Below, in pieces: positions 1 through 13,534 of a stretch of 64,000 nt of DNA. The stretch is taken from contig JAXRKP010000433.1 of the NCBI GenBank assembly GCA_037039925.1, forward strand, positions 121,001 through 185,000, read 5' to 3'. The DNA comes from Doris montereyensis (Eukaryota; Mollusca; Gastropoda; Nudibranchia; Dorididae). How positions within the stretch are numbered: position 1 is the first letter of the stretch; every line of letters starts with the position of its first letter. Both the position numbers and the translations under genes were made by a program. The notes below the pieces were generated by a model, which was not told the origin of the DNA, did not search any database, and saw nothing but the letters and a program-made list of their open reading frames with translations.

Positions 1-158
1 TTTTGTCCATTTCATCAACCATTGTGGTTATGTTTTAAATTTATAAACAAAAAATACTGGCTTCTGTGAGCCACTTTAAACAAGTGGACTGACTTTTACA
101 TCTTAATTTTCCTTACACCAACATAAATACTTTTCAACACATGCAGGAAGGAAGAATC

Positions 159-164
159 TTTATT
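159..164 (-). promoter_or_regulatory. Candidate polyadenylation signal after the 523-740 exon
   Basis: AATAAA on the minus strand, 359 bp downstream of the stop codon. It supports the idea of a terminal exon but is common in AT-rich DNA. Confidence 0.3.
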
Positions 165-522
165 TATGTGATGAGACTGAAGTCTGTTGTGAGGCCTTAC
201 ATGAAACATCTTTCATCTGTGAAAGAAAAAAAAGACGAAACTTTAATTTAAAGTTCTTGAGAGTGATTTTCTTTAAACTAATGTAAATGCATATATTTTA
301 TATCCATCATCACAATATTCACACGTTGTTTCTGCCACATAGTTGCCATAGTTATTATCTAAATCTAGGGACCAAAATTTAGCAAGCTAAGATTGATTTA
401 GACTATAAGGTTAGAAGGTGAGAAAAGTGTGATGAAATAATAAAAGGAAATGTAGAATCTACATTAAAAAACTGTAAATCAGATCTAAAATATTTTCCTT
501 CTATTTCATGTTAACACTCAGT

Positions 523-740
523 TCATGATCCTTCCATCATCCTTTGTGAGATTTTTTCAGCAGCATAGGACATCTGATCTGTTGTCAGAGATTTGACTAA
601 GAAGCCTACTTTTCTTTTTAAATGAAAGAAAATGTCCCTTTCATACATTACTAAATTTTTACTCCAGTCCACTGTTGGCCTCAGGCAAGACTGTTGCTCA
701 ATATCCCCCTTAATCAAAATGCTCGTCACATAACTGTAAC
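523..740 (-). CDS. Possible terminal exon of an unidentified gene
   Basis: After an acceptor-like CCCGTTACAG (about 742) the frame reads YVTSILIKGDIEQQSCLRP, then TVDWSKNLVMYERDIFFHLK, RKVGFLVKSLTTDQMSYAAE and ends KISQRMMEGS-stop. Balanced amino-acid use with no low complexity, a splice acceptor and a downstream AATAAA on the same strand (159-164) support a real last exon. I do not recognise the protein. Upstream exons, if any, are not visible within 740-5000. Confidence 0.45.
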
Positions 741-741
741 G

Positions 742-1250
742 GGAAAAATGGTCATTGTCTCAAATCGAGTCCAAACATTCTAATGGGAAAGTCACTGTAA
801 CCTAAAATCCTAGCACTTATTTATCAGCTGTTGGATTTAGATGTAATATGCAATCATCATACAGCATACTATGCACTTGATGTTTGGATGGCATGTGTAG
901 CTATATTGCATAGATGTGTGAATAAGACAATGCAGGTTTGTAGAGTCATCACATCAAGTGATCGACAACGATGAATGGCTGGCTAGATACTGGATTTAGA
1001 TAGAGACACGCACTGAACTGTACTAAATAAACTTCCAAAGAACCTACTTAAATACATGAATATATGCATTCAACATTTAGATCTATGTGCATGTTACACA
1101 AATGTATTTTACTGTGTTTAATGTATCAATCGTGATTTTCGAAACATAACTAGGATAAAATTCATACGCGATCGCCAATAATATATTCAGCCCCCCTCCC
1201 CCGCATGTAAAAGCCGTTATTGCGTTTCAAAGTTCTCTTCCCAAGTCAGT
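742..1250. other. No gene seen
   Basis: AT-rich sequence with no coding signal, splice structure or repeat that I recognise. Confidence 0.6.
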
Positions 1251-1317
1251 CGTCTCTATTATTACCCCCGCTTTAGCACCGCCGTCGTGCATTTCCCACT
1301 ATTGTGCCTGTATTCAG

Positions 1318-1424
1318 CGGCGCTAAAGTGGGAGTAATAATAGGAAGACGATTTGAAGGCCTGCTTGCCTGGCCCAAGTCGTCTCCCTATTATTATTCCC
1401 ACTTTAGCACCGCTGCATTCACAA
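1318..1424. repeat. Inverted repeat with GGTGCTAAAGTGGG arms
   Basis: Two arms of about 39 bp (CGGCGCTAAAGTGGGAGTAA with TAATAGGAAGACGA) face each other over a spacer of about 25 bp. Further single copies of the arm motif lie at 1253-1288, 1430-1460 and 1600-1620. Confidence 0.8.
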
Positions 1425-1924
1425 TGGTCAGAGGTGCTAAATTGGGTGTAATAGTGACAGTCAAGAGGCCCTTCATAACACGTAGCGCAGCGCTCTAGCG
1501 ATCGAGGAGTATGAGAATAATGAGAGTGAAAGAAGGCTACCAGGACCATGCCCAGTATCGAGCATAAACTTGGTAATCGTATTCAAGATGATATCTTGGC
1601 GGTGCTAAAGTGCTATTATCCAGACTATTGTTGCTGATTGTCTAGTCTCAACATGAAAAGCACATTGCATTTCAAGAGGTGTGTAAATGTATAAGACAAC
1701 CATATTTCATTCGAGGGCTTATAGGTTTGTGAGGGCCTTAAAATAAGGCAAAATATGATAATTTGTCACGAAGCTGGTGACGGTTGTCTTCAAAGACTTT
1801 TTTCACAGAAAGAAAGGGAATTCAGACTTGGGAATGGTATATAAGCTAAGAAGTGGAACTAGAAGGAAATGCCATGCTATAACCTCAATTTTGATATTGT
1901 TTTTATCCAAAATGGCCTATTCCC

Positions 1925-2480
1925 AGTGCCACATAGATCTAGATATATATCTATCTCCTCCGTGAAAAAAGGTCCTGTTCCAATTAGAATAGTCTTCGAC
2001 TTTATTAGTCTCTAGCTTTAGTCTAGATCTCTAGCCACAGATATGAAGTATGAAGACTAGATAGTAGATTATTAGACCCACTAGACTAGAATCTATATTA
2101 GATCTATCTAGATTCTAAATCTAGAACTAGACTTCTAGATCTAGAATTACATTAGAGGGGTTCTGCCAGTTATGGGTCTAAAACCTAGACTGGCATTAGA
2201 TCTAGATCTTTTCTAGATTCTACAATCATGATGAAAGATTTTGGATCTGGGTTCCAGGTCTCTAGATGACAAATCTAAATCTCTAGATCTAGACAGCATG
2301 CTTTTTATAAATAATCTAGAGATCTAGATCTAGATCTAGATAAATATAGATCTAGATGTAATAATGAATCTATTCTGATGAACAATTCCATCGAGACTAA
2401 TTTACTAGAGCTAGATCTTAGCTGTAGTAAGATCTAATAGACATTTACAATATAGATCTAGAATCTAGATTTCTAGCAAT
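1925..2480. repeat. AGATCTAGA-rich simple sequence
   Basis: Dozens of TCTAGATCTAGA-type words in about 550 bp, palindromic, mixed with unrelated bases. Short runs of the same word occur at 5340-5360, 15535-15555 and 34838-34852. Confidence 0.8.
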
Positions 2481-3765
2481 TGATGGAGATTTGTTAAAAC
2501 AGATAACACACACTGAACTCAGCCCTTGCTGTGTAGACACAATTGGGACGGGTAGGGAATGGCGGGGGTTTAGACCAAAACAAAGTCAGGTGTAACACAT
2601 GATTGTATATCTAATATTGGTCTAACTGGCATTCGCAGTGTACATTAGCATTATCATGAAATAGCTATATAACATTTTACTCGATCGATGGCATTATTGC
2701 GTTTGTACAAATTGTTGACTGTGCCGTAATTCACCTACCAAGCCAGGTTGGTGAGTCCAGCACACGACCGACCGTCGCGCTATTTTTTTCAAATATCAAA
2801 AGTGATTTACACCTTTTGCACTCTTGTTGCAAAACTTAATCAATGATTTATAAACGCTGTTAATTTACCTAATTTTTGGAACTATTCCCACACAAAACAG
2901 ACGACAAATTAGAGAAAAATTCCTCGAATAGTCACAAAATTTATCGACATTGAAACGCAAAGCAGGCTCACTCAATCAAATATGGCTGCCAACATAACAC
3001 TCCGAGAGTTATCGGAATGACAAGTTGTTTATCTTCGATAATAGAATAAATTAATCTGTTCAACAAAATTTGTCGTCTTTTCACATCTTATCATGACCTA
3101 ATTTATACATCACTTAGGCATTTTCTTATTCTCTTACCCGTTATGTGAAGTAATTTTAGAACTATTTTTCCATTAGATGCGGTGTGACCCTCTTACTTCC
3201 TCAAAGGACTCAGAATGTAGGGCTGAAAAGAAAAAGGAAAATGCCGCACCATAAGGCAATTTCATTGGTGGATGTAATATCTAGCATCGACCAGTCCGCC
3301 TGTTGACTGATGACCGATGGCCTAAGCATATTGTGCTCTTCAACGTTGCCAAACTTACAACATTATTATTATGATGGAATTGCTCAATATTTTAAGTTGT
3401 GTAAAAGGTGTAAGACAATCGTATAAATGAGCATAAACATAAACATCACACTTAAGCGTGGGAGGAGAATGTTATAGATATACTCGCCATGTTTTCGTCT
3501 TTGTGTAAATAATCGGCCTGTTGATTGGGGACCACATGACATGGGAAGCCCTCGGGCACTTCTCTAGATTCTTGTTGTTTTGTAATTGTAATATCGGTAT
3601 TTCCTGTTTGTTCAAAACAAGTTGTCAGCGTGTCCCGTTTTTATAAGTATATTAGTACGTTGTCAAACGAAAAGCTGCAGGAACCAATCGAATTATTTAA
3701 TTTAGCACACTCGTCATCATCATAATACTAATATGTACTTCTAATAGTTGGTAATAAAATGGATG
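2480..3765. other. No gene seen
   Basis: Intergenic-looking AT-rich DNA; only short open frames. Short GA runs follow at 3766-3780 and 4153-4177. Confidence 0.6.
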
Positions 3766-3825
3766 AGAGAGAGAGAGAGACGGGCGGTACGGAGATCGGT
3801 TTTTTTGGGTGTTTTCGCTTTTATT

Positions 3826-3945
3826 TTTCCATTGAAATTTATCCCCTCCACCATTGGCGGCAATCTGAGCGTAAATTAAGAGGAAACAGCAAGGATAAAT
3901 GTGAGAGTGTGAATCGAAAGAAGTAGAACCGACCAACCGCGCCCG
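3826..3945 (+). repeat. Dispersed short repeat family D, copy 1
   Basis: CATTGAAATTTATCCCCTCC, then AATTAAGAGGAAACAGCAAG and GAAGTAGAACCGACC. It matches copies at 4388, 36592, 59317, 60370 and 63813. Confidence 0.7.
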
Positions 3946-4142
3946 CCAATCACCAACCGCAGGTGGGGATTACTGGGACACAAAGAGTATGAGAGGGAAA
4001 AGTGGTAAGGGTGCGAGGGTCTTGAAAATTACAGTAAAACGTGTACTGGTGATATGCAAAAAAGAGAGCCCACGAGATAAAACATGGTAATAAAAAATGA
4101 TGTCAACAACAGCAACAAAACTGGAGAAAGAGGGAGAGAGAC

Positions 4143-4177
<35 letters not shown>

Positions 4178-4387
4178 CAGCAAAGCAAAACAGCAAAAAA
4201 ATGGAAACACAGAATTCTGTGGCTGGAATACGATTACGTGTCTCACGTTGTTTCGCATTGGTACATAATTAATAGTACAGTAGGCCTGTTATAACAATTC
4301 AAGGGAAAAAGTGGAAATAAAAACATAAGATACCGTTACCGAAAAGAAGAGTACCACAGCCCCTTAGCATGATCAATTTCTTTTTAT

Positions 4388-4450
4388 TTGTTTGAATTTA
4401 CCATATGCCGTGATCTTAGGATAGATTCAGAGGAAACAACGAGGCGCAGG
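4388..4450 (+). repeat. Dispersed short repeat family D, copy 2 (partial)
   Basis: TTTGAATTTACCATATGCCG and AGAGGAAACAACGAGGC align to the first half of the family. Confidence 0.5.
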
Positions 4451-5389
4451 AGAATTTCCCATTCACTATCCAAGCCTGTCTAGGGAACTGAATGGTTGTG
4501 GGGCCGTCCACAAAGGGGCATGTCTTACAGTTAGGGCGTTCACATTTTAATGGACCAGGACATCGAGGAACTCATGACCTGAAAAGTGTGCATTCTCAGG
4601 TCATGCTGAGTCTAGGAAGTCAATAGAGAACCAATTTATAATAAGATTGGGCACAATCAGCCCTGATGGTATGAACGTCTTACATCAATTCGTATAATTT
4701 TCTCTGGAGGTACTCCCATAGTCGGGCACACGCTATCACTATAATCCCTGGCCCTTCACCATCCTCCACCCTACCCCATTCGCCCCACCCCTACCCGCTC
4801 AAAAAATATCCACTCTCACCCTCCCCCTCCCCCCCATCCTGAGCAAGTTGGGTCCCTTCGGCAAGTTGGGTCCCCATGTGCTTGTCTATGGTCATCATCA
4901 TCATCATCATCATTATTTGTGGCTTGCGTTATTCAACACGTTGCCGACCATCTCTCTCTAGGAAAGCTCAGTAAAGGAATAGCGGAGGCTGGCTGGCTAA
5001 CTTTCGGGGATGCCGATGGTCCCAACGCCACTCGATCATATCTCATCGCTTGTCTTTGTCTCTACGCGGTCAGTGTGTAGTGTGTAATTAGCACGGCGTC
5101 AATTTTCAAATCGAGCTGAGCGTAGTTGTTTTCAAATTGATTATTATTATCAGTTACTCATTCATTTATATTGAATTGTTATTATTATTATCACCATCAT
5201 CATTTACTCATTGGATTGTTATTATTATCAATTTGTGATTATCATCAGTTATTCATTGGAGTGTTATTATTAGATTATCATTTATTCGTGATTATCATCA
5301 GTTGGCCTATTCTCATTGGATTGTAAAATTTGAATTCAATCTAGATTAGATCTAGATCTATCATACTATTATTGTGATATTCAAAATGT
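4450..5389. other. No gene seen; (CAT)n and ATT-rich stretches
   Basis: Contains C-rich 4750-4840, a short CAT tract at 4893-4912 and loosely repeated TTATTATCA words at 5140-5300. Confidence 0.6.
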
Positions 5390-5640
5390 GTAGGAAAGGG
5401 CAGTGTATATGGCCGCAAGAGTGGCTATGATAGTGATAAAAGTGGAGTAAAGAAATCGTTCTTTAGGTTTCCAAAGACACGGTCAAGAGGTTGAAATGGG
5501 TAAAAGTAAAAGCTTTACCAAACAAATTAGATCCCTCAGAGATCACCGAGAACATGACTGTATGTTCTTTGCATTTCCACCAAATGTATAAACAAGAAAA
5601 TGTGGAACTCATGAGATTCCAATTAAGCCACCAACTAAAG
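5390..5640 (+). pseudogene. THAP-type zinc-finger domain remnant or exon
   Basis: The plus strand reads GRKSGYDSDKSGVKKSFFRF with PK, then, after one missing A (near 5473), DTVKRLKWVKVKALPNKLDP and MTVCSLHFHQ. This is the FRFPKD...KW...VCSxHF layout of THAP DNA-binding domains. A Cys near the start (KCVGKG) is present, but the usual C-x2-4-C pair is not clean. It could be an exon of a THAP gene or part of a P-element-like transposon. No further domain is seen nearby. Confidence 0.5.
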
Positions 5641-7471
<1,831 letters not shown>

Positions 7472-7541
7472 CCAACTTACTACAATACTACATTCAATAT
7501 TCTATGCTGCAATAATGCTAGTGCTGTGCTCTAGTGCTTGA

Positions 7542-7911
7542 GGCCCCTTTTACACGTACCGTTGATTCATCGACAAACTGTACGATATCGAAAGGATGGC
7601 GGGGAATCCTATCAACTTCTCGATAAACCTGAGCGTGGAAACGAGCAATCCTCTCGATAACGAAGGGTTCTCAGCCCAGGCGCCAGATATTTTCCCGCCG
7701 GCGAACTGAAGGATGAGCGACGAGTGGCGACGAGGGAGTGACTTCTTTGATATTGCCATAGGCGGATTTTAAAATGCAGTCTAATAATGACCTAAATATT
7801 GGTCAAATCAGAAAATTAATATGATTTTCGTGGTGCGACCTAAAGTGAGAGAAATCCGTGCGGGGAACGCAATTTAATGTCGGATTGCCAAGTTAAAATT
7901 TGTGTGTGGGT
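7542..7911 (+). repeat. Left inverted terminal region of the Harbinger element
   Basis: Read directly as an inverted match to 13535-13917 over about 370 bp with small indels. Shared blocks include ATCCTATCAACTTCTCGATA, GAGCGTGGAAACGAGCAATC, GAACTGAAGGATGAGCGAC and GAACGCAATTTAATG. The right copy has about 20 extra bases around 13740-13765. Confidence 0.85.
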
Positions 7912-8148
7912 TTTGTTTTTTCACCATTCGGCCCATCCCTTCATTTTGGAAAGTGAGAGCAAATAACAACACATTCACGTTCCTCTTTGTTGGAGTCAGT
8001 TGAGGCCTACACACACCGTTGTTTCAATTTCATCTAGATCTAGCTGTTCAGTGCTGTTTATTTTTTTGCCTACACGCTACCAGTTTTGCTTTTATTTTAC
8101 ATTTTATACCACAGTTCTTTTAGTTCCGCTAGTACTGATAGTGATACA

Positions 8149-11100
8149 ATGTCCGGGTGGAATAATAAGGAAAATGTTGTACAGTTTATTGAAATTTATC
8201 GTTCGTTACCAGCTTTGTGGAAAGTGAAATCAAAAGCGTACAGCAACAAGTTAACGAGAGAGCTCGCATACTAAAAATGATAGAGTTTTGCCGCAAATTC
8301 GACCCGTCAGCGGACAAGCAGTTTGTTGTGAACAAAATAAATAACCTTAGAAGCGCATTCAGAAAAGAACTGAAAAAGGTGGAAACCTCAAAATTATCTG
8401 GCGCAGGTAGAGATGGGATCTATGAATCGAGGTTGTGGTACTTCCCCTACCTGATATTCATTCAAGACCAAGAGGTCCCAAGGACAGGGATGTCCAACTT
8501 GGACATCGAAAATGCCCGCCCACCAAGCTCATCACTGGGTCCATCGCATTCTCTAAAAAGTGAGGTATGTAGATCTACTTAATTTTTCACTTTCTTTCAA
8601 TTTTCAATAGATAATAAGTTCATTGTTACAGCTAACAACTTCAACTACATTCTGCTTTGTACCCGTAAATTAAATGAAACCTTAATAATATTATTAATAA
8701 TATACCTCTGCATCATCATCACGTCTCAGTACAATGTACTAAACACGTCACCCACCCCATTATTTCACCGCTAATGTTAACATCATGTCTTGTCTTAAAA
8801 AACAAACATATGCACAAGATACAGGTAATAAATATATTTTTTATATCTTTCATTTTAAATGACTTTGGATATCAATATCAATATCATGTGTTTTTACATT
8901 ACCAAAATAAGTTGAACACTATGTTAGTGAATTCAAATTAATTTTACGTACGATGTATCAATATAAGACCAACAGGCACTGAATTTCTTCTACCCACATG
9001 AATATTGAATCAAAAAGCATTTCAACCCTCACAATAAACCATTTTCCTGTCACTGTAATCGTAGTACCAATCCTTTTATTTTTCAAAATCAAGCCAAAAT
9101 GTGACAACAAAATTACTCGTAGGGATAAAATATGGGCAAATCTTCTTGACGATTTATGTAGACGTTTTCTGTCTTACTCCTATATCTATATCAAATTCTT
9201 CAGATACATTTCCAGCTACTCTCACTGCACATGTTGGTTTATTGTAAACACTTTTAATGGCTTCTATTAAATTTTGCTCCACGTTGTGTTTTTTTTTAAA
9301 GGAATGCCATTGTTCGTTCCTCTCACAGTGTCAAATGCCTTTTCTAAGTCAATAAAACACAGGTGCAAGTCAATGTTTCTCTCAAGGAATTTTTCTATTA
9401 TTTGTCTAATTGTAAATATAATGGGACCGTGTACACTTCTTCCTGGTCTAAGTCCACTCTGGTGTTCTTCAATCTGATCCTCTACTCTTTTCCTTAGTCT
9501 CATTTCCAGAATCCTGGCATACACTTTTCCTGGTACGCTAAGTAGTGATATCCCTCTATAGTTTGAGCATTTCATGGTTGATCCTTTCTTATGTATTGGT
9601 ACTACAGTTCCCTTTTGCCAGTCGTCTGGCACCTGTTTGGATTTCCATGTTTGTTGGCATATTGCATGTAGTAGTTTGTCTGCCTCTCTCCCTTGGTTTT
9701 TAATCATTTCTGGATAAACTTGATCTGCTCCTGGGGGCTTTTCCTAATTTCACTTTTCTTATAGCTGTTTGAAGTTCTTCCATTGAGATATCTACATCTT
9801 CAGCTGTCTCATCTCCACTACTTGTTACTCTTAATAATTGATCTGTACTCCTTGTTTCTATTGTTCTGGAGGGATTATGTAATTGTTGAAAATACTTTCT
9901 CCACGTTTCCATGATTTCGCTGTCTCCTTTCATTATTTCTCCTTTGGCGTTCTTAATTTGTCGTATTGGGCATGTTTTGGTCTTTCTCATGCTCTTCATT
10001 GCTCCCCAGAACAGCTTTTGATTGCCTTGATAGCTTTCTTGAAGTCTTTGTCCAAACTCTTCCCACTGTTCCTGTTTTGCTTTCCTTACTTCCACTTTGT
10101 CCATAGTTCTTTTACTCACGTAATCTATCCTATCCTCTGGTCTCTTTGTTTGCAAGTATTTCTTCTAGGCATCTTTCTTTTCTTTGATCTTAGTCTTGAC
10201 ATTATCATTCCATTATGCTGTCCTTTTCCCATCTCCTTTATAATTTGTTTCCTACCACAGATCTCTTCAGTATAACTGAGGAGTGTTTCTTTATAATATA
10301 TTTGCCACTTTTCTTCTATTGTGCTTTCCTTCAGATCCATCTGCCTTTCACTGACAGATCTTTTTATTCTGGATTGGTACACCTGTTTTACTATTGGTTT
10401 ATTTAGTTCTTCTATTTTGAGTTTAGTAGCTTTTTCTCTTTCCTTTTCTGATTGTTTTCTTCAGTTAATACTCTCATTTTGGCTATCACTAGGTGATGAT
10501 CACTAAATATTTCAGCTCCTCTGCTTACTCTAGCATCCATTGTACCGTAAAAAAGGGAGCTGCTAACTATTATGTAGTCTATGATTGACTTTTCACATCT
10601 GTCTTCATTTAGTCTTGTATATTTGTGGATATCTTTATGAGGAAAAAATGTCTTAGTTATTTTCATGTTATTCTTTAGGCAATAATCTATTAGTCTCTCT
10701 CCATTTGGAGAAGTTGTTGTCTCTCCTTCTTTATCTATTACTATTACTCCTCCTGGTGTTTCTACATTGTTGCCTACTCTAGCGTTTAAATCTCCTAAAA
10801 CCATTAATTCTTGTTTGGGTTTGAGATTCTCTGCAGCTATTTGAAAATCATATTCGAAGATATCTTTTTCTTCTGTTGGGGCATCTTCGTTTGGTCCATA
10901 AACTATTAATAATTTATTTTCTCTTCCTTTTGGTTTAATATTTACCTCTTAATAGCCGTGGGCTTACAAATTTCCAACTTTCTAGTAGCATTTCTTGCCT
11001 TTTTTATGCATTAGGAGGCCTACTCCTGCTCTAGCTCTATCTTTGACATCTACTCCAGAGGAGATTAAAGTATGATTTGGTCCTACATTTTCTATTCCTT

Positions 11101-12338
11101 GTCCTTTTTTCTTTGTTTCTGTAATAGCTAAAATGTCTACTTTGAATTTTTCCATTTCTTCAGCTAATTTTAACTCCTTTCCATTAATTGCCTAACATTC
11201 CATGTTCCAAAAATCACAGTCCATTTTCTTTTCCAGAGTCGTCTTCGAAAGTTCAAGCCGGGTATATCATTGTATGTATTACTTTGAATCAGGTTGTTTT
11301 GGATAAGTAGGGGATTAGCCCACTGTACCCTAGGTAGAGGGTGGGGCTGCCACCTTGAGGCCCCCTACCAGGCCTTGCTATTTTCTGTCAGGGTTAACTC
11401 CCTTAGCCTTTAGTCACTCAAGACCAACCTGCAAGGCAGCAGGTTGTTATTTTCTGTCAGGGTTAACTCCCTTAGCCTTTGGTCAGTCAAGACGGGCCTG
11501 CAAGGCAGCCAGTTGTTTTCTTTCAGGGTTAACTCCCTTAGCCTTTGGTCAGCCAAGACCGACCTGCAAGGCAGCAGGAGACTCATGAAGGGCGGGATCA
11601 TCTACTGCCCGTACAGGTGCTTACCTGTCCACTGCCCGGTTTATTAGATCATACTCTGATTTATTTCTGATTTATCGTTTAAGCATCAATGTACATAAGT
11701 GTTGCATGGTTAACATTGTCAGTGAGGTTAAAATCTTAGCATAACATCAATGTTGTATCTTTTGACCCCTCAGGTACCCATGTCTCCTTCTACCTCATAT
11801 GAGATTTCAGTTGGATTGGATGCTTCTGAAAATAAACGAAACGATGACTTTACTCCACTGGAGACGTTATCTCAGAGCACCTGTTGTTCTCAGGTGTCAC
11901 CTCTGGTTCCATCCCCGGGTCCATCACATTCTCAAGGTCCATGCCCGGTAGATTCATCTCCAGGTCCATCACATACTTCATTCTACGGTACACCACAGGA
12001 GTTTTCTGGCAGTAGGCCTGCATACAAAACACCAGCAGCCAAGAGGCCCAATAAGAGAAAAAGCGAGGACGATGAAATTCTTAACGTTGCTCGGGCAAGG
12101 CTATTAAACCCAACACTCCCACCTCCTTGATGAAAATGAATCATTCGGTACAACAATTGCCCTGCTTCTTAGAAATGCTTCTAAAGAGCAAAGAATCTAC
12201 GCCAGAAAGCTTATGTATGAAGTGATAGCGGAGGCTGAGCTAGGTAATCTATCACAAGCAAGCTATTTTGTTGCATCTCCCGTCTTTGGTGGTGCAAGAA
12301 GAGCTGAGAATGTTCATGATTACCAGTCATATTACTAG
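8149..12338 (+). CDS. MADF-domain protein of the Harbinger element (two exons, frame breaks)
   Basis: Exon 1 is 8149-8564 and exon 2 is 11774-12338 (donor GAG|GTATGT, acceptor CCCTCAG|GTA, phase 0). It starts MSGWNNKENVVQFIEIYRSL then PALWKVKSKAYSNK. It continues after one missing base (near 8250) with VNERARILKMIEFCRKF, NKINNLRSAFRKELKKVE and ESRLWYFPYLIF. This W-x-FIxxYxxxPxLW...LR...Y layout is a MADF (Myb/SANT-like) DNA-binding domain. Exon 2 is Ser/Pro-rich with two PGPSH repeats and a basic KRPNKRKSE. After another frame break near 12125 it ends with a conserved helix, DENESFGTTIALLLRNASKE. Such proteins partner the transposase in Harbinger transposition. An RTE LINE sits antisense in the intron. 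Confidence 0.75.
9171..11639 (-). mobile_element. RTE-type LINE copy 1 (5' end intact, 3' truncated)
   Basis: The 5' end (at 11639) is CCGGGCAGTGGACAGG, shared with copies 2 and 5, followed by three tandem monomers (11372-11580). The endonuclease part includes VLGDLNARVGNNVE, SIIDYIIVSSSL and FSDHHLVIAKMR. The RT part includes HKKGSTMKCSNYRGISLLS and CFIDLEKAFDTVRG (motif A). The element stops at about 9171 before the FADD motif and has no GAAA tail. Loss of the 3' end with an intact 5' end is opposite to normal LINE truncation. It lies antisense in the MADF intron. Frames are broken by stops and indels. Confidence 0.85.
11372..11580 (-). repeat. Three tandem monomers in the 5' UTR of RTE copy 1
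   Basis: Three units of about 66-70 bp, each with CTGCCTTGCAGG, TGACCAAAGGCTAAGGGAG and TTAACCCTGACAGAAAA on the element's strand. The same units occur in copy 2 (three) and copy 5 (two). Confidence 0.85.
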
Positions 12339-12752
12339 ACACAATAGTGTCGTTTTTCTATGTTTGCCAAATGCATTAAAATGTTGAATTTTAAACTCAT
12401 TGTTTGTCATCTAATGCATGCATGTGTAGTTGTGACAATCTCTTTACATTGTTCGGGTCTGTGCGCACCTGGTTATTCATGTTTGTCGTCAGTTTATTAA
12501 AAACCCGGTATTATTATGTGGCAGATAAGATATGTTTTGCAACTGCTAGTGCTACAGTTGTGGCAAAAAAAACAACTTATTTCTAAAAAAGGTATGCTTT
12601 GAGAAACCATTATAATTATTATTCATTCCAATACGCCACGTAGACCAGGGCATAAAATTGAATAGCAAAACCTGCAAAGTTTTTAATAACGTAAACAATA
12701 ATAAATAATGCAAAAATAAAAACATGTTTTAGATATTGAATGACATACTCAC

Positions 12753-13175
12753 TTTCATATAATCAGCAACAAGAGAACCATAAATAGCTGAGCATGTCTG
12801 AAATAATTCCACTGAGCGATGGTGCAGAAATACAAGATGTGAATTTGAGGTCTTGATAGGTTGCTCCTGTAGCAAGAAAACGAAGTGTTGCGGTCAGCCT
12901 TTGATGTGGAGAGATTGCTTCTCTCATCACTGTTGATTGCTTTTCAATCATGGCTCTGATCAATTGTAGAAGATAAAGGTATGTCGACTCATCCATTCGT
13001 AAAAAGTTATAAAAGTCCGTTGGATAGGCTCGTAATTCCTCTAGAATATTCGTGTGTGTGTAGATACTTCTTTTTAATAGCACTCTTTAGCCCAGGTGGT
13101 CCTCTTTCTAGATTTATTTTTGGATCTGAGAACAAAAAATGCTGCCAAATCATCCAGGTACCTTGCTTCAGCCAT
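12753..13175 (-). CDS. HARBI1-like transposase, first exon only (catalytic part missing)
   Basis: The ATG at 13175 opens MAEARYLDDLAAFFVLRSKN and KSRKRTTWAKE. One missing base (near 13090) separates this from LLKRSIYTHTNILEEL, YPTDFYNFLRMDES, VMREAISPHQRLTATLRFLA and TGATYQDLKF. These blocks are typical of the N-terminal half of PIF/Harbinger transposases. After a two-base deficit near 12795 the frame continues TCSAIYGSLVADYMK and ends at donor AAA|GTGAGT. No exon with the DDE residues (such as GALDGKHI) is visible between 12338 and 12752. It converges on the MADF gene. Confidence 0.7.
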
Positions 13176-13515
13176 TTTGTTGACGTTTTGAATTTGGCGC
13201 TAACTAGCTACAACTACAACAGTCCAAGGACTGAAGGTAAAGACTGTTCGTCAAAACGAAACTTCTCTCGTCGACAAACTGTCAGTTCAACGATGATCCA
13301 GATCTAGCGTCATTTAAGGCCCCTTTTATTAAACGTACATCGACAAACTGACAATTTAACCGACAGACGCTAGATCTGGGTCATCGTTGAACTGACAGTT
13401 TGTCGATTTGAGAGAAAACCGTTTTAATCTTTAACTTTAAACTGTAGTGTCAGTCCTTTGACTGTTGCACCTAAGTTGTAGCTAGTTTGCGCGAAATTCA
13501 AAACGTCAACAAAAA
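13175..13515. repeat. Foldback repeat at the transposase start
   Basis: Arms 13175-13311 and 13366-13515 are inverted copies, about 80-85% alike by eye, with a spacer of about 54 bp. Shared blocks include TTGACGTTTTGAAT, CGACAAACTGTCAGTTCAAC and CCAGATCTAGCGTC. The spacer carries AAGGCCCCTTTTATTAAACG, a second copy of the transposon terminus in left-end orientation. The region may be an old right end of one Harbinger copy abutting the left end of a short relative. Confidence 0.7.
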
Positions 13516-13534
13516 CCAAAAAAAGAGAAGGAAA

